From positions 17,414,886-17,478,885 of the forward strand of contig NC_088789.1 in NCBI RefSeq assembly GCF_949628265.1: a stretch of 64,000 bases of DNA, read 5' to 3'. This DNA comes from Cloeon dipterum. Lineage: Eukaryota; Arthropoda; Insecta; Ephemeroptera; Baetidae. This document shows, in pieces, positions 12,723 to 25,900 of this stretch. The position numbers and the translations under genes were made by a program. Numbering within the stretch: the stretch's first letter is position 1; the number at the start of each line of letters is the position of its first letter. The notes under the pieces were generated by a model. The model did no database searches. It saw only the letters and a program-made list of their open reading frames with translations, and was not told the origin of the DNA.

Positions 12723-14429
12723 ACGATCAATTTTGTCAATTGAGAGCAATGATATTTGTAAGCTGGTTATTTCATTTATATAAAATTATCTGGCAGCTAT
12801 GCAAACATTTATTACGATGAATTTCATAGGGATATATTATACGGAGAGGATAAAACGCAGACTAAACCTCGAGAGGATTTATCCGATTGCCTTGATCACT
12901 ATTCATGGGCTGGGATTTGCAACGACGGGTGGCTGTTGATCTGATATTATTTCCATCGCTCCGACCTCCGGTGCTCGCTCTCTGTTATAATACTCGCATC
13001 CTTAGGACACATTTCAAAACTCGTCTGGCCGCTCTGGCTTCTAATGCAACTAATTTAAATGCATATTTGACGCAAGTTGTGTGTGCTTGCAACGCAAAAG
13101 GTGTCGCACACCAACGATATAATGGGCTCGTTACGTACTTCGTAATATTATAACTTACATAAAATATATAGTTGGTTATTTAAGCTCCTGATAACCTCAT
13201 CAATCTATTGGCCAATTCAACATGGGAATAATGAGTGATGGTGATGATTAAACAATGTTTTGTCTCCAAAATGTACAGTGCTTGACCACATTTTCTTGGC
13301 AGATTTCGATTCCTCTCGACGAGATCTATAATTATTCAACAGTGCGTATGACACTTTTTGGGAAACCTTTTTTGTTTTGAAATAAAATCAGATTTCAAGT
13401 AGGAGACAAAATTATCACCATTTGAAAAACGTGCTAACTTTGCAGCCACATTTCTCAAAAATTTAGGTCAATATTGGCTTCAGCTGACTGCATTGACAAC
13501 AAGGATTTTTCAGGATTACGTAGTTTAAATCCTCTTTAAAAGTTTTGATTTATAAATGTGCTAATGAATTGCAAATTAGAATGAATTAATTAATTTCTTC
13601 CCTTGAGAGCATTATTGGCAATCATTTCGCGGATGGGTCGGTTATATTTAAATCGCGTCTGCCTGCGTGAAGTGGTGTAATTTATCGGAGCACAAATTTA
13701 ATTTGAATTCGTTTACAATGAAGTTTCACGCTCGGCTGCGGCGCCCGTTGCTCTCTGCTAGAGTGCCTTGTGAGCCGCGCGCATTATAAAACGTTTTGAA
13801 ATACATTTAATTATTTTATCGCAATGTTCCATCGAAAAGCACGCATGTACGCGAGCACTCGAGCGCGACCCCGCCGATTTTGATGAAAATTTTCGTTATT
13901 TATGTACGTTGTACAAATTTGCAGCAAATCTCGTCAGCGCGTGTACTTGTCAGGAGTTGAATTGTGCGTCACATTTAATTTGCGCTTCCTGAACCGGTAT
14001 TTTAGATCTGCCGTTTATGATACTGTCAGGTTTTTACACTTTCCAGCGCTTTGTGAGTTGTGAGTGTGACAAACAAACAAAAGTTATTTCCATGCGCATA
14101 GCCGACAAAACGGGCAGAGCCGTAAAATGTCATTCTATAAGCAATGCAGCATTTCATGTGTGCAACAATGCCTGCGCCAAACAGGATCATTTAAACAATG
14201 CAGCAAAAGAGAAAGGGATTCAAACGCGCTAAATTAAAAGCATTAGAGATTTGTGGCTTTTTGCTCCAATTTTTTTATATTTCATCCGAAGTTCAAGAAA
14301 AAGAGAAAATCGAAGAAGTTTTGAATTTTCTTACATTATTCAATGGTTTAGCTCTGCGTTTAATGGCTGAGAAAATGAAACCTTTAAATTGATGTTACGA
14401 AGAAGATCTACGGTTTTTTCTGAGCTTCC

Positions 14430-14775
14430 AAAACCATTGTCAGACAAAATAATCAATTTTAGATTGCTTCACATGTTGGAAGCAAACGACGCGACTTATT
14501 AAAAATAGCACAAATTCAATCTGACAAATAATCATCGCTCTTGCTCAATCCCAGAATGCAAGTAGTGTGCTAAAATTCCTACCAAAAATTGCTAATTATA
14601 GATAGAAAATAACATTTTTTAGCACAATTTCGCATAAATTAACACATTTTATGCATTGTTCCATTCTTCATGGGGTTTTGAAAAGGGGGGACACTCTTTT
14701 ACTGCTTTAACTATTAAGGGGATATCATGATGCGTCGAACAGTGGGCAAGTTTTGTAAATTTGACGGTAAGAAGC
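14430..14775 (+). repeat. Dispersed foldback family A, degenerate copy
   Basis: The interior (GGAAGCAAACGACGCG, later CTTGCTCAATCC) aligns in the same orientation with the copy at 21050-21325. The right end resembles the reverse complement of that copy's left arm. Confidence 0.4.
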
Positions 14776-15039
14776 TTATTAAGATTCGGTGTAAACGTGT
14801 TTTATTTCATCCATGCAGCGTAATCGAAAACAGTGTGACAACTAAATCTAACGACAAATAAGAGTCATATTAACGAAAACTGCATACCGCTACTAGACAC
14901 TCGTATTCATGTCGCATGATGTACACGCTGAAACATAGTTTCTGGTTGACAAACACTACAAATTCCGTATAGAGGTGCAAACAAAAAAATGCACGTAAAT
15001 TTTCGTTTGGTGCAAAAATGGGGTTGAAGGGCTGGCATC

Positions 15040-15175
15040 CTTATATACACTACTTCGGCTATCTAGGGGAGGTTGAGATTAGTCTAGTGGTGTGTGGTTT
15101 TTTTAAAAATCTGACCACTAGAAAGTTGAGATTTGACATTGTTTGAAATTTGAATTTTTATCTATCCAACTTCAT
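15040..15175 (-). repeat. Dispersed foldback family A, half copy
   Basis: Carries the diagnostic TCGGCTATCTAGGGGAGG followed by a degenerate TCTAGTGGTGTGTGG and CTGACCACTAGAA. This is the right-arm order seen in the full copy at 53430-53910. Confidence 0.5.
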
Positions 15176-15923
15176 TTTCGCGCTCTATACAAGATCGCAA
15201 TATTTTAATAAAAAAATCTAAATCAGTTCAACGTTATCCAAATTTTTGTCCTGCGAACAATTTGAACCGATTTGGAGAAAACTAAAAATTCCAAAACTCG
15301 AAATTCAAGTGCCTGTAAAACCCGCAAATGAAGAAAGTTTGAGTTTTTTCAAACAGGGCGTATTTAGTTCCAGTAAAAATTGCACATCAGGCCTTGGATG
15401 GTAATCCATCCGTCTCGAACTTAATTTATTGCGTATATATGTTTTCCGAATTTAGATATAATACGTAAATGAGGGGTTGAGAGTGTGCAGCACTGTATGG
15501 TGTAACAATTAACATGCGGGTGGGCAGCGATCGAGGTGTGAACGCAGAGGCGACAAATTGGAATTAATATCGAGTGCTGCTCCCCCGATGAGAGCGCGAG
15601 GGGGCCAACGCGCGAGCGTATTATTTTACGCATTGATAATTTCATCGCTTCAGCTTCATGATTGCGTTGTTACTCGCTTTTGGCACAATAGAGCGTGAAA
15701 TTTATTCCTAAATGCAAGTGCAGGAAATAAAGTTTGAGCGCTCGAGAAGTTTTAGTAATTTGCTGCTATTTTGCAAATTGACGAGTTGCTTAAAATTTCA
15801 CGCACTGACGGTCAAATTGTATGTATGAAAGTTTCACTCATTAGTGTAAAAGCAGTTTAACACCCTTTGCAACGCTGCTGTTCATTTTGAAAAGCGGCCG
15901 CGCGGCGTGAGCTCATTCGCCGG

Positions 15924-15937
15924 CCGGCCGCGGCCGG
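15924..15937. repeat. Perfect GC palindrome
   Basis: CCGGCCGCGGCCGG is self-complementary. It lies in a 45-nt block of almost pure G/C (15893-15937) in otherwise AT-rich intergenic DNA. No function can be assigned. Confidence 0.6.
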
Positions 15938-16929
15938 AGTCAATTTGCAATCGCGCGCAAATGGCAAAAGTTAATTAAAATTCCTGCAGCAATGCGTCTC
16001 TAATGATAAACAACAAGGTTATTCGTCGCCTCGGGCCGCGGGTGCTTATTAAAAAATTAAATAAGAGGCGCAACAGTAGAATACAAATACAAAAAAAAAG
16101 ATCCAACGCGTGCACAAAGGGTCAAATTAGTCTCGCTTTGCCTCGAATTAATTCAAACGGGGGCATAATCGCGTGTGCTCTCCCTTTTTGATCGGCAGCA
16201 AAGTAAAATAAATTCTGCGCGTGCAATAAAACGAGTAATTCGCAGTTTGCATGTCATGCATTTTACTTCTGCGCAGGAAACGGGTTACGGTTTGTTTCGA
16301 CTTCCGGTATTCCGCAGCCGCAGCATCAATGCCACCCCGCGCGCACTTGCTTTTTTATTTCATTTAAATTTATATTGTTTGCGTTAAAAACATAATCTCT
16401 GAAACGCGGCTCATGAATTTCAATCCGCAGAGATACATTTGATTGCTGCAGCACACTGAAATTGAAATGCACTTTTTTCGAGAAAATTTTAAATTCATGG
16501 TCGGTCGACCGCGCGATTTATTATCCTGCGCTCCCGCTTTTGTTTGGAACGTTTAAAATACAAATCGCGCGCCAAAGAGCATGGCCTGGCTTTTTTCAGC
16601 TTGAATAAAATTGAATAATGAATATTATCTGCATTTGTGGAGGCGAAATCTTCACTTCTGGCCAAGCACTGCACTCAATTAATTATGCTAGCTGCCGCGC
16701 CAACGAAACTTAACGCGCGCGCTCGCGATAAGTGAATGTTAGAGAGGATGGAGCTGTGTGCATATGTTCCTGCTTTTGGGTGACGGAATTTAAACCTCTC
16801 CTTGACAGTTATTATTTCTGTGTGTGGATGGCAAATCGCAGAGAGTTGTATATTTGACTGAGTAGTATTATTTTATTTATGATATTGCAGCTTTGTCAAC
16901 ATGATATTAAAATTCCTAAAGTGATACTA

Positions 16930-17085
16930 GAATTAACCAAATCATTTGGTCGAAAACTCGACAAGACGTGCCAAAAGGCATAAAAATTTATTTTGGTTTT
17001 TTAATCCAGCCACAAGAACGTCGGCGACCCAGCAGAGAAAGGATGAGCCGCATAATATTTACTTGGTTTCTCTGATTGGCACTAA
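16930..17085 (+). repeat. Dispersed repeat family C, partial copy
   Basis: Shares the order CAAATCATTTGGTCG, CTCGACAAGACGTGCC, then TTTCTCTGATTGGCAC with the family C copies at 37.9 and 40.1 kb. It is degenerate. Confidence 0.45.
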
Positions 17086-17819
17086 TGGCCTAAACATTAA
17101 GATCAAGACAATTTAATGAAATGTAAAAGCTGACATTTTTTTTTAACTAAAATCTAACGTTGATGTTACTATAAATCGATTATTAAGTGTTTAAAATGCG
17201 CCACCCAGTGCAACGTGTGGTGTGTGTGTGTGGAGCATAATTTAAAGTACAAAACGCGCGAGCCGGTATAGAAACATAATTTTCCAGTAGGATGGTTTTG
17301 CCGCCGCCGCCGCTTTTGTGCGTTCACTCAATACATAATGTTTTACGTGTGCGTCTGGTCGGCAAGCCATATGGTGATGTCACGCCACAACAATTAGCGC
17401 TAATTGTTAGAAACCACTGCCGCCAGTGAGTGCAGATAGGCAATCGACGTGCAGCAGCTGAAGCAAATTCAAAACGCAACAATCGACAGCAATAAAAGTC
17501 ATCCGATGGGAAGAAATTTAATTAATTGGAAAATCCCAGCATCAGAAAGATGCACAATGGTTTGAAATAAACACTGTCAACGCCCAGTTGGCATATGAGT
17601 CCTGAGATTTGAACGAAATTTTAACCCTAAAACATTGGACTCAAAAATTCCTATTTAACAGGGACTAAAATTTTGCGGTTTTTTTTTCAGAGAATAATAA
17701 TTTTTGCCTAGATTGAGGTAGATTACATTAAATTGCTCTTAAAAACGTTTTACATCTGACGCCACACTCGTTGCCCTCGGTAACCAACTTCGTAGGTCAA
17801 GGCCAAAAGAATCAGGCTG

Positions 17820-18100
17820 AAATTTTAAAAAAATCTGGCACTCTGATACGTAAAATGTCTAAGATAGCCAAAATGTGGCCCACAAACGTGGCAACAACGT
17901 ACTATTTTTTAAGATAATCGAGGTCAAAGTTAAAAAAAAAATTGTACGGTAAATTTTTTTCTAAAACAGGCCATTTTTGAGCAGATTTGTAAGGGGACTA
18001 CAAGCCAAATTTGTTTGAAAATAACTAATTTAGATTTTTGAGGTCGTAGTTGGGGGGCTGAGACTTACCCCCTGTGCCCCGGAGGAGGAATTTTAGACTT
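17820..18100 (-). repeat. Dispersed repeat family B, copy 1
   Basis: Contains GATAGCCAAAATGTGGCCCA and, 3' of it, GAAAATAACTAATTTAGA, GGGGGGCTGAGACTTACCCC. Reverse complements of these blocks occur in matching order at 55060-55325 and in part at 32430-32560. Confidence 0.6.
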
Positions 18101-19194
18101 AAATTAACTTGGTAATAGAACAGCATTCTTGGAGTCGTTTCATATGATTTTCGACACAAGAATCTCAATTCTGGACTTAATTTCATCGTATCTCACTCCC
18201 TTTACCGCATCAGATAACACCGTCTTCGAAGACAGAGGTGATCCTTTCTAATAAGAGGTTGATTTACCGCATTTATTTTTTTAAATGAAAAGATTAATAT
18301 ATATATTAATCAGGAAATTTTACAAAACAAAATTTTAATATTCAATTCAATCAGATTTTATTGATGTTTTGTCATGTTTTAACATTCAGAGTGGCGCGCA
18401 TTTCATACACATATTTTTGCTGCGAAAAATATAGAACGTGTCCATGCATCAGACCAGTGTGATTTTTGTCTCTGTAAAAAGCGGCAAGGCATGAACGCGG
18501 CGCACAATGCGGTGTCTTTTGCAGCATGAAAAACGTTGCTCCTTTTCTCTCTCTCCCGAGCGAGTGGCCGATTTGAAGGATGTGTAGCGGAAAATTCCGA
18601 CAAATTCGTGTGTGTTAAACTCTCTCTGCTATTTTTTGGAGTCACATTGTTCACGAAATTGCGCATTTATTTTAGCTTAGCGAATCTTTTGTGTGCGTTT
18701 GAAAGGTGTGTGAATTCGAAAGTGAAATTAGATAACTCGCGTTGCTGCTACTTATTATATAAAAGAGGCAGTGAGTGGAGTGTGTATTATGACGATTGCC
18801 ATTATATGTACGTGCAGCGCGTCTCTCTTTTATGCTCACTTTGCTTCAAATAATGCTGAAATTGCTTGCAGGCTATGTCAGCTACTGCAGAGTGTAGCCT
18901 CCAAAAGTGACATTTTTGCTTCGGGTTTGTACAAAATGTCAATTGTGGCTGACAGTGGCAATTGAGAGATCAACTTTTGAACTTTGCAAATTCACAATTA
19001 ATAAAAATGACATACAACAATTTTAATTCATTTTACAAAAGGGAAGCGCATACTATTTTATCCGAAAATTACGAGGATTTTTCGCTACCATTCGGTATAC
19101 ATATAGTTTGATAAATATATCATACTTTTGCCAAAAGAATAGTTATTCCCTGTTATTAATGATTCGCTAGATCCAAGCGCCCTTAATCATGGAA

Positions 19195-19365
19195 AGTTAT
19201 AAAATGTTCACAAATTTCAACCTGCCTTAATCTCTTGAAAAGTTGGTCGGATTTCAATAAACTTAAAAATTTTGGAATTAGATCTGCGAGAAAATTGAAT
19301 GATGTGCGTGGTTTTCATACTATTGCAAAAGTCTGAGATATACAGTTCCAAATTACAAAATTTTC
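19195..19365 (+). repeat. Dispersed repeat family E, copy 1
   Basis: CTTGAAAAGTTGGTCGGATT followed by TCAATAAAC and, about 80 nt on, TTGCAAAAGT...GTTCCAAA. The same blocks occur in reverse complement at 34055-34215. Confidence 0.5.
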
Positions 19366-21049
19366 CAACAGAAACGTTTGCTCTGGGAAAAATGCGAATA
19401 ATAATATATAAATGTAAAAACGGGTTGCATAGTATACTATATGAGTATATGAGTATAGAGCTTAAATTTTCATCAAATCAAAGGTTAATTTGTTTTGGTT
19501 ATTCAAAATTTAGATTTTCTTCAACTAAAAAATGCCAACAAATTAATCATTTAAATAATTTTAAATAAAATGAAATATTGACTCTTGACATATTGGAATT
19601 ACATGCTCACAAAGGCATGACAACCAAAACAAATTTGCTTTTAACTAACATGAAGAATTTCATTAAACATCAATTCTGATAATTCTGTCAAAAAAATATT
19701 ACATTTTTTATTCTTTCAGTTTTGGGGCTACACATTTTGATACAGTTGTCAGTTAATAAAATTATGACTGATCATATGAGAATTGATCAAATTATTTATT
19801 TATTTATAGATTGCGTAAGAGGAGCATGCGTGAGGAGTGAATAAAGTTAGTAGGGAGGTAGGGAGTGAGTAAGCAAACAAAGTGCCTGTGTTTGATTGCT
19901 TCTCCTAGACTTACAATTATTACAGTTCAGAATACAATTACTAGCAACTACAATTCTGCTAGATAGTGTTAGGGAACAACATATTAAAAATATTTTTAAG
20001 TAACATTTTAATTCCTCTTTTTAAATAATAAAAACAGTTTAGAATTTGTCACATATTTAATATTATAATTATGTGCAGAACTTCTCAAGATTGTCACGCG
20101 TGATGCTGTCGTGCGACTAATTGTTTCTACTTAGCACTTTGATTAAATTGCCTAGATTCCATGGAAGAGAGCGAAACAAGCGAGGTGACAAAGCCTGCGA
20201 ATTTCTCAAGGTGACTTGCTCTATGAGTCAGTTTCGAGGGGGACGCACACGAAATTCCTGAATGAAGACTTTCATTCAAAATGCTCTATATAGCTATCGG
20301 CAATTATCTCAGTCGAGGAGGTGACAAGAATGCGACCTGGGTGGCTGACTCTGCTGACGGACCGACCCGATATTGAGTGTCACCAAGCCGAGCCGAGCTG
20401 GTGATGCTTGCCATGCTGACACTAATCCCCAACTCGCGCGCACAATCTCATGGGGACGAATATTATATTATATATTAAACACACAGCTGCTCAAGGGGCC
20501 CCCTCGGCGCGCTTTGCCCCGAGAATCACGGGGATTTTATAACTGGTTTTGAGCGCAATCTCGACCCATTGAACAATTTGGCTTGAGATTCTATTTCTTT
20601 GACTTTTTGGGGCGAGCAAATTAAATTTCATAATCGGAATTGAGTGAAAGTTTTGTTTGTAAACAAAATTTTGGGTCAGACTCGGCCCTCGGAACAAATA
20701 TTTGACACCAGTTGTAGATGCGACATTTAAGCAGAATATTTTTTCCTATATTAAGAGGATCGCCGATTTTGATGATTTTATTGTGCTATTTAAATTGACC
20801 GATTTGCCAACCCTCGAATTTTCTGTTTTTTTGGCTGTTACGAGCATTCTTAAGACAGATTTTAAGTGGACAATGACTTAACTTTGTTCAGGTTGATCGA
20901 AGATCAAAATTCCTTTTCTAGATAGTCGAAGCATTGTGTCTATAAAGAGGGATCGAGCTACCTTTTTTACCCTGCATAACGTACAATTTTAAAAATTCTT
21001 TATTGTTTGCACCTTAATGCGCAAGGATTTTATTTTTTACCACCCACAA

Positions 21050-21325
21050 AAACTGCGTACACTCGTCTTGACCATTCCCTTGATATCCGAAGCAGTTTAA
21101 GGGTGTCAACCCATTTTTCACCCTATCTAAAATGTTAAAAATGCATTTTTCGCAGGTTAGAAGCAATTAACGCGCGGCTTATTAAGTGCGTAAGAAATGT
21201 CAAAATCGTTTAAATTCAATTTAAAAAACAATAATTATTCCACTTGCTCAATCCTAAAAAGGCTTAATTAAAGCATAAAACTACCGCTTTTCAGCGTTAT
21301 CAAGGGTCAAGATAATCTCAATACT
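21050..21325 (+). repeat. Dispersed foldback family A, left half plus interior
   Basis: A degenerate left arm (ACTCGTCTTGACCATTCCCT, then AAGGGTGTCAACCC) is followed by an interior that matches 14430-14650 and 59080-59225. Confidence 0.45.
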
Positions 21326-22810
21326 TTTTATCAACCCCTAAGAACCACTCTTGACGGTTAAATCTATCATTTAAAATTGTTTATTTTTATAGACAACTAT
21401 ATTTTGTATTTGTCGCATAAAACAATTGAATCGATGTTACTTATTTATTTTGTTCAATTCATTGTTTTGCATGGTATAATTACTTTTAAACGTTAAATCA
21501 TAAAATACGAATGTTGAATTCATTTATGTGCAAATGTCATGCGATAGAATATTTTTGCAATATGAAAATACGATTTATTGAACAAAATCTGACTTCTTCT
21601 AAATTTAATCATGTGTAAAGTAAACAAAATCACTTCATGAAAACAGGTCTTCTGAACACCTGAATGAAACTGTGCCCGCGCGTCGTGATTTTGATTCCTC
21701 ACTAAAGCGATCAGGTTTTCTATCATCCCTCTCTTGAAACTCTAGAGCGGGCGAGTGCGGGTGGGCCAATCAGTTATTTGATGCCTCTCCATTATATTAA
21801 CCATCGCGTTTTGGGCGCCGGCAGTGTATTTTATGCTTGGAGGGAAACCTACCTGTGTGCACGGGGGAGCGAGAGTAAATTATCATTAAATTATTAGTGC
21901 CACACACCTGGGCCCACAACCGCATCTCATGACTTATAAGTTTTGCACCGACCACATCCTCTCTCGTGCTCTCCACTCGCTTCCAAATTGGATTTTCAGG
22001 GGGTTGACGAACGAGCATTTTTACTGGCTGGGGTGTAATAATAGCATTTTTTCGCAAGAAATGTTAAATTCAAGAGGTCATAAAGTTAGTTTGTTGAAAG
22101 ATAAAAAGCTGTGTATTTTAAATTTTAATTTACCGTTATTTATTAATTTCTTGAACAGCAAACGAGAATCATTTTCCAAGAATAAATAAATAAATTCATA
22201 CCAAGATGAACAGAAGTGAACAGTTTTTAGCCTGTTTGGTTAGTATAATGTTTATAAATAAATTAAAAACTTTTAAATAACAATATTTATTGCTTTGTAA
22301 AGAAATTAAGTTGACGTAACATTTGTTTAAGAAGTTGCGTTAAAATGTTCATATTTTCAACTGTTCATTTTGCAATAATAGTAAATAATGTTTCGAATTT
22401 ACAAAATAAATGCATACAGAGATTCTTGTTGCTAGTTGTGTTTTTATTTTCTTTTTCTTCTCTCGTGGCAGCGAAAGAAGGAGAACGAGAAGTGTGTGCG
22501 CTTGTATTTTATTCACACCTAAGTACAAACGACGATTTACCCCCTCCTCGGCGCTGCGATCAAAAGGCTGCGCCACTTTGCTGGTAATCGCTTTTAAAAC
22601 TAGCATTTCTCACTATTGGTCGCAAAAAACGGTCCCTTCTTCCACACTCGATTTTACTTCCTGTTATCCCCTCTTTTAACGGCGCGCCGCCGGCGTGATT
22701 GGCCGAAAGGAGGAGTCTGGGCAAATATGGCCGCTGTCTGACGGCCCCGGCGGCTGCGGAGGGGTGGGGGAGGGGGCTCCTCGGTGCTGGCTGCTCGCCG
22801 GGCGCGCCAG

Positions 22811-22816
22811 TCAGTC
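22811..22816 (+). promoter_or_regulatory. Candidate initiator (TCAGTC) of the BarH gene
   Basis: TCAGTC matches the arthropod initiator consensus and sits about 100 nt before the BarH start codon in a CpG-rich block (22680-22910). No TATA box is evident, and I do not see a clear downstream promoter element. Placement is tentative. Confidence 0.3.
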
Positions 22817-22892
22817 AGCCGCAGTCGGTGCGTCTGTTTGTTCCTCCGTTAGTCCGACAGCAGTAGAGGAGTGGCAGCACGAGTGCGTCCGG

Positions 22893-22907
22893 ATGGTCTA
22901 CGACTAG
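22893..22907 (+). CDS. Four-codon upstream ORF before BarH
   Basis: ATG GTC TAC GAC TAG encodes M-V-Y-D and ends four nucleotides before the BarH start codon. If transcription starts near 22813, this is the only upstream ATG I see in the leader. The same stop codon also closes a longer upstream frame that would only be transcribed from a start further 5'. Such a uORF could limit translation of the transcription factor; this is inference. Confidence 0.4.
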   Translation: MVYD

Positions 22908-22911
22908 AGCC

Positions 22912-25900
22912 ATGACCGTGGACAACTCGCTGCGGCGCAACCCGATCACCTCGAGCAGCAGCAGCAACAGTAGCGTCAGCAGCAGAGCCGACAAGCCGGA
23001 CACCGTGGCGTCCGTGAGTAAGGACAAGGCCAGGAACGGCCAGCAGGACGCGTGCAGCTCGGACGACGAGGCCGAGCAGGTGTCGCCGTCCGCCGCCGAC
23101 CTGCACCACCAGACCAGCACGAGCAGCAGCAAGTCGAGCAAGTTCATGATCACCGACATCCTGTCCGGCCGGCGTCCTGACCCGGACGCCGTCCACCACC
23201 ACCACCACCACCCGCTGTTCGCCCACCCGATGGACCTGCAGCCGCAGAACCTGTCCGTCCGCTTCCGCGGCGGTGGCGGCGCCAACGCCGGTTCTGCCGC
23301 CGATCAGGCCCTGCTGCACCACCGCCTCATGGCCGCCGGGGGCCCTGGGGGCTTGCTGCTGCCCCCGCCGCCCCTGCACCTCTTCTCACCGCTGCACCCG
23401 GCCGCCCTGTCCGTTCACCGGCCCGCCGGCCTCAGCCCTGGCGGCAGCAACAGTCCCGCCCCCTCGGACCACAGCTCTGGCGAAGACACCGGACACGACA
23501 CGGACAGCGGTCTCCCTGGCGAGAACTCGTCCGTCTGCTCCAACGGTGAGTCCCCTTTTTACTTCCAAATTTCATATTGTCGCATTCGTAAATTAAAAGT
23601 TTCTGGAACGAAAGACGGTTGAAAATTCTTGAATCTCCACAATCCTCCAAAGGAAAACTTTCAAACCTTCTTATAGAACTCCATCTCCTATCTCCTTGTT
23701 GTGCAAATTAATTCCTCTCGCCGAATTTGGTGCCCTAGATCAAGGTCAAAGGTTTCTACTACTGTTAATTTTGGATTATAATTTAAATTCAGGATTTTGG
23801 AATTTTGAAAATGTGCTCTACAGTTGTTCCATGATATTTTGTTAACTTTAGTGAAAACTTCAGAGTGGTGTTCTTTTTCCTTGGAGAAATTCCGTTCCAA
23901 AAATCTGTAAAATCACGAATTTTTCGACTTTCGTGTTTTGCAAATTTTGTCAACTCCGAATCTCGAGTTCTAACCATCAGAATTGCAAAAACTACACACA
24001 TCATTATAGACTCGTCTCAATCTTCCCTGACCAGCTGAAGGGTTTAGGGGGTGCTTACCCTCCACCCCTTTTAACCCCCGGTCAAATTTTAATAATAGTA
24101 AAAATGTACTACACTAACTATATATGCCCCCTCCTTTGGGGTGGAGGGTGAACGCCTACTAAACCCTTCAGCTGATCAGGGTGGATTGAAACGATTCTAA
24201 CGGTGTGCAGTTTTTGCAATTTCGATGGTTAGAACCAGAAATTTGGAGTCGGCAAAATATTTGAAATAAGACGAAAAGTCGAAATAATCGTGTTTTTTGA
24301 AGATAAATGAAGTGCAAAACAAAAATGAACACCCCTGCAAAATTTTAACACATTGCTGGGTTAAAAAAAATTGAATTCTAATAATTCTACTAGTCAAATA
24401 TTGACCATCCAACTGTGACCACTTTCAAGAGGTAATCCTTTCCTGCGATTTGACCAAAAATTCAGCGATGGGTAAATTTTCCTCAATGCACACCGTTTAT
24501 TGAAACATAAAAAAGGCCTCATTGGTTGCGTTCTTGTCTTATCAAAAGTACCTGGAAGTGTTTCGACATACGCGTTCGTTTAGCTATCTAAATTGGAGGA
24601 ATTTGAAAAAACTTGGCACTCATTTCCGAGAAGGCTTGTTAAATTGCCGTCAATGCGGGTGACAATTAACACACACAAACGGCGTAGAATTTTATAAAAC
24701 ACGAAAAATTGTGAGTCACCCAGCACGCGGTGTTGGAAGTAAGTTTTCCGCGTTTAACTGCAAAAATGATTTCTAGGGAAGCACACAGAATTAATACTTG
24801 TTTCCGCCTGCAATCAGCATAGGGAAATTTGTGCAAACTATATCGGAATGTAGGAATTCCTCGCGAGTTGCACGCACGACATTCCCGACCAGCCTGCGTG
24901 CTAAACGCTGCACTCGGCAAACAATGCGGAGACTTTAATGCACTTTGCACAAGTTCTTTGGATGAGAAATAATGCAAGGTGTAAAAGCAGTAGCACTCAC
25001 GCACTTTTGATAAATTGTTTTAAAATTACACTGATAATGGGCCATTATGAATATAAATGATGCCGCATTAAAACACAAACATCGTTTAAGAGGCGTGTGT
25101 GTGTGAGTGTGGACGAGTGAGTAATAATCCTTTGAAATGTATGCAAGCGATAGATTTCGGGCGATGATAGAGAGAGGAGGATGATGCGGTGTGTGTTATT
25201 ATCGCATCTCGGAAGGCAGAGGGAACCCTTGGCCGCTTTTATTATTGTTGTTTATTCTCACAAATTGTCAAGTACATTCATGTTAAAGCAAGTAAAGCTT
25301 TTAATTTCGGCCGTTATTTATGCGGCACGTGACCCTTTATTTCCCACACGCTTAAGCACTTTATAATTTGGCGTGGAGCGAGGGTGTGCGCGCCGCTGAG
25401 AGGGGTGATTGGCCCCCGCGATCACACCGCGCAAAATAAATGCTGACTGGCACAACTCGCGCGGCATAATGGGCACTAATTGCGTTTGGATCTGCTCCCG
25501 CCAGCACTAATTTATTGCTCCGCAACATTTGTTTCTCAGGCTCGCGAAGAAATTGATTTTGAAATGGGGATCATTGAGAGCTGCTGGGAACTTCAGGATA
25601 GCTAATATAGGTTGAAAAATTTTTAAAAGGAAAAACAATTCTCTTTGGTTCTGGGTTTGTCAAATCACCCACATTTTTATTAGAATTGTCAGTTTGAAGC
25701 AATTTGTTGCATTTATTTTGTTTTTTTCCTGCAGTAGAGAAACTGGAGAAACTACAACTAAATTTTGTTTTTTAATAATTACCACTTTATTTTATAAAAA
25801 ATGACAGCAAGTTGAAATTGAAATCTGGCCAGAAAAAAAAACAAAATAGCACAGAGAAAGAAAGAAATAAACTCGGAGGTAATATGAAATTTAAAATTTA

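Larger units (their letters stand above)
9326..22810. other. Gene-poor intergenic region between swm and BarH
   Basis: About 13.5 kb with no coding frame that I can support. The left end (9.33-9.6 kb) should contain the swm promoter and any 5' UTR exon, but I cannot place either. The rest alternates AT-rich DNA with CpG- and GC-richer islands (for example around 10.56-10.93, 13.7-13.9 and 15.9-16.4 kb). It carries repeat copies near 11.2, 12.6, 14.4, 15.0, 17.0, 17.8, 19.2 and 21.1 kb, listed separately. It may hold long-range BarH regulatory DNA, which is inference from position only. Confidence 0.5.

Noticed and set aside
17714..17726. TGAGGTAGATTAC, resembling the let-7 seed
   Set aside because: The match stops after the seed-like TGAGGTAG and no complementary arm is visible nearby.
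22815..23379. Minus-strand frames of 156 and 176 codons opposite BarH exon 1
   Set aside because: Antisense shadows of a GC-rich coding exon with low-complexity Arg/Ala/Gly composition. The sense frame has clear BarH motifs.
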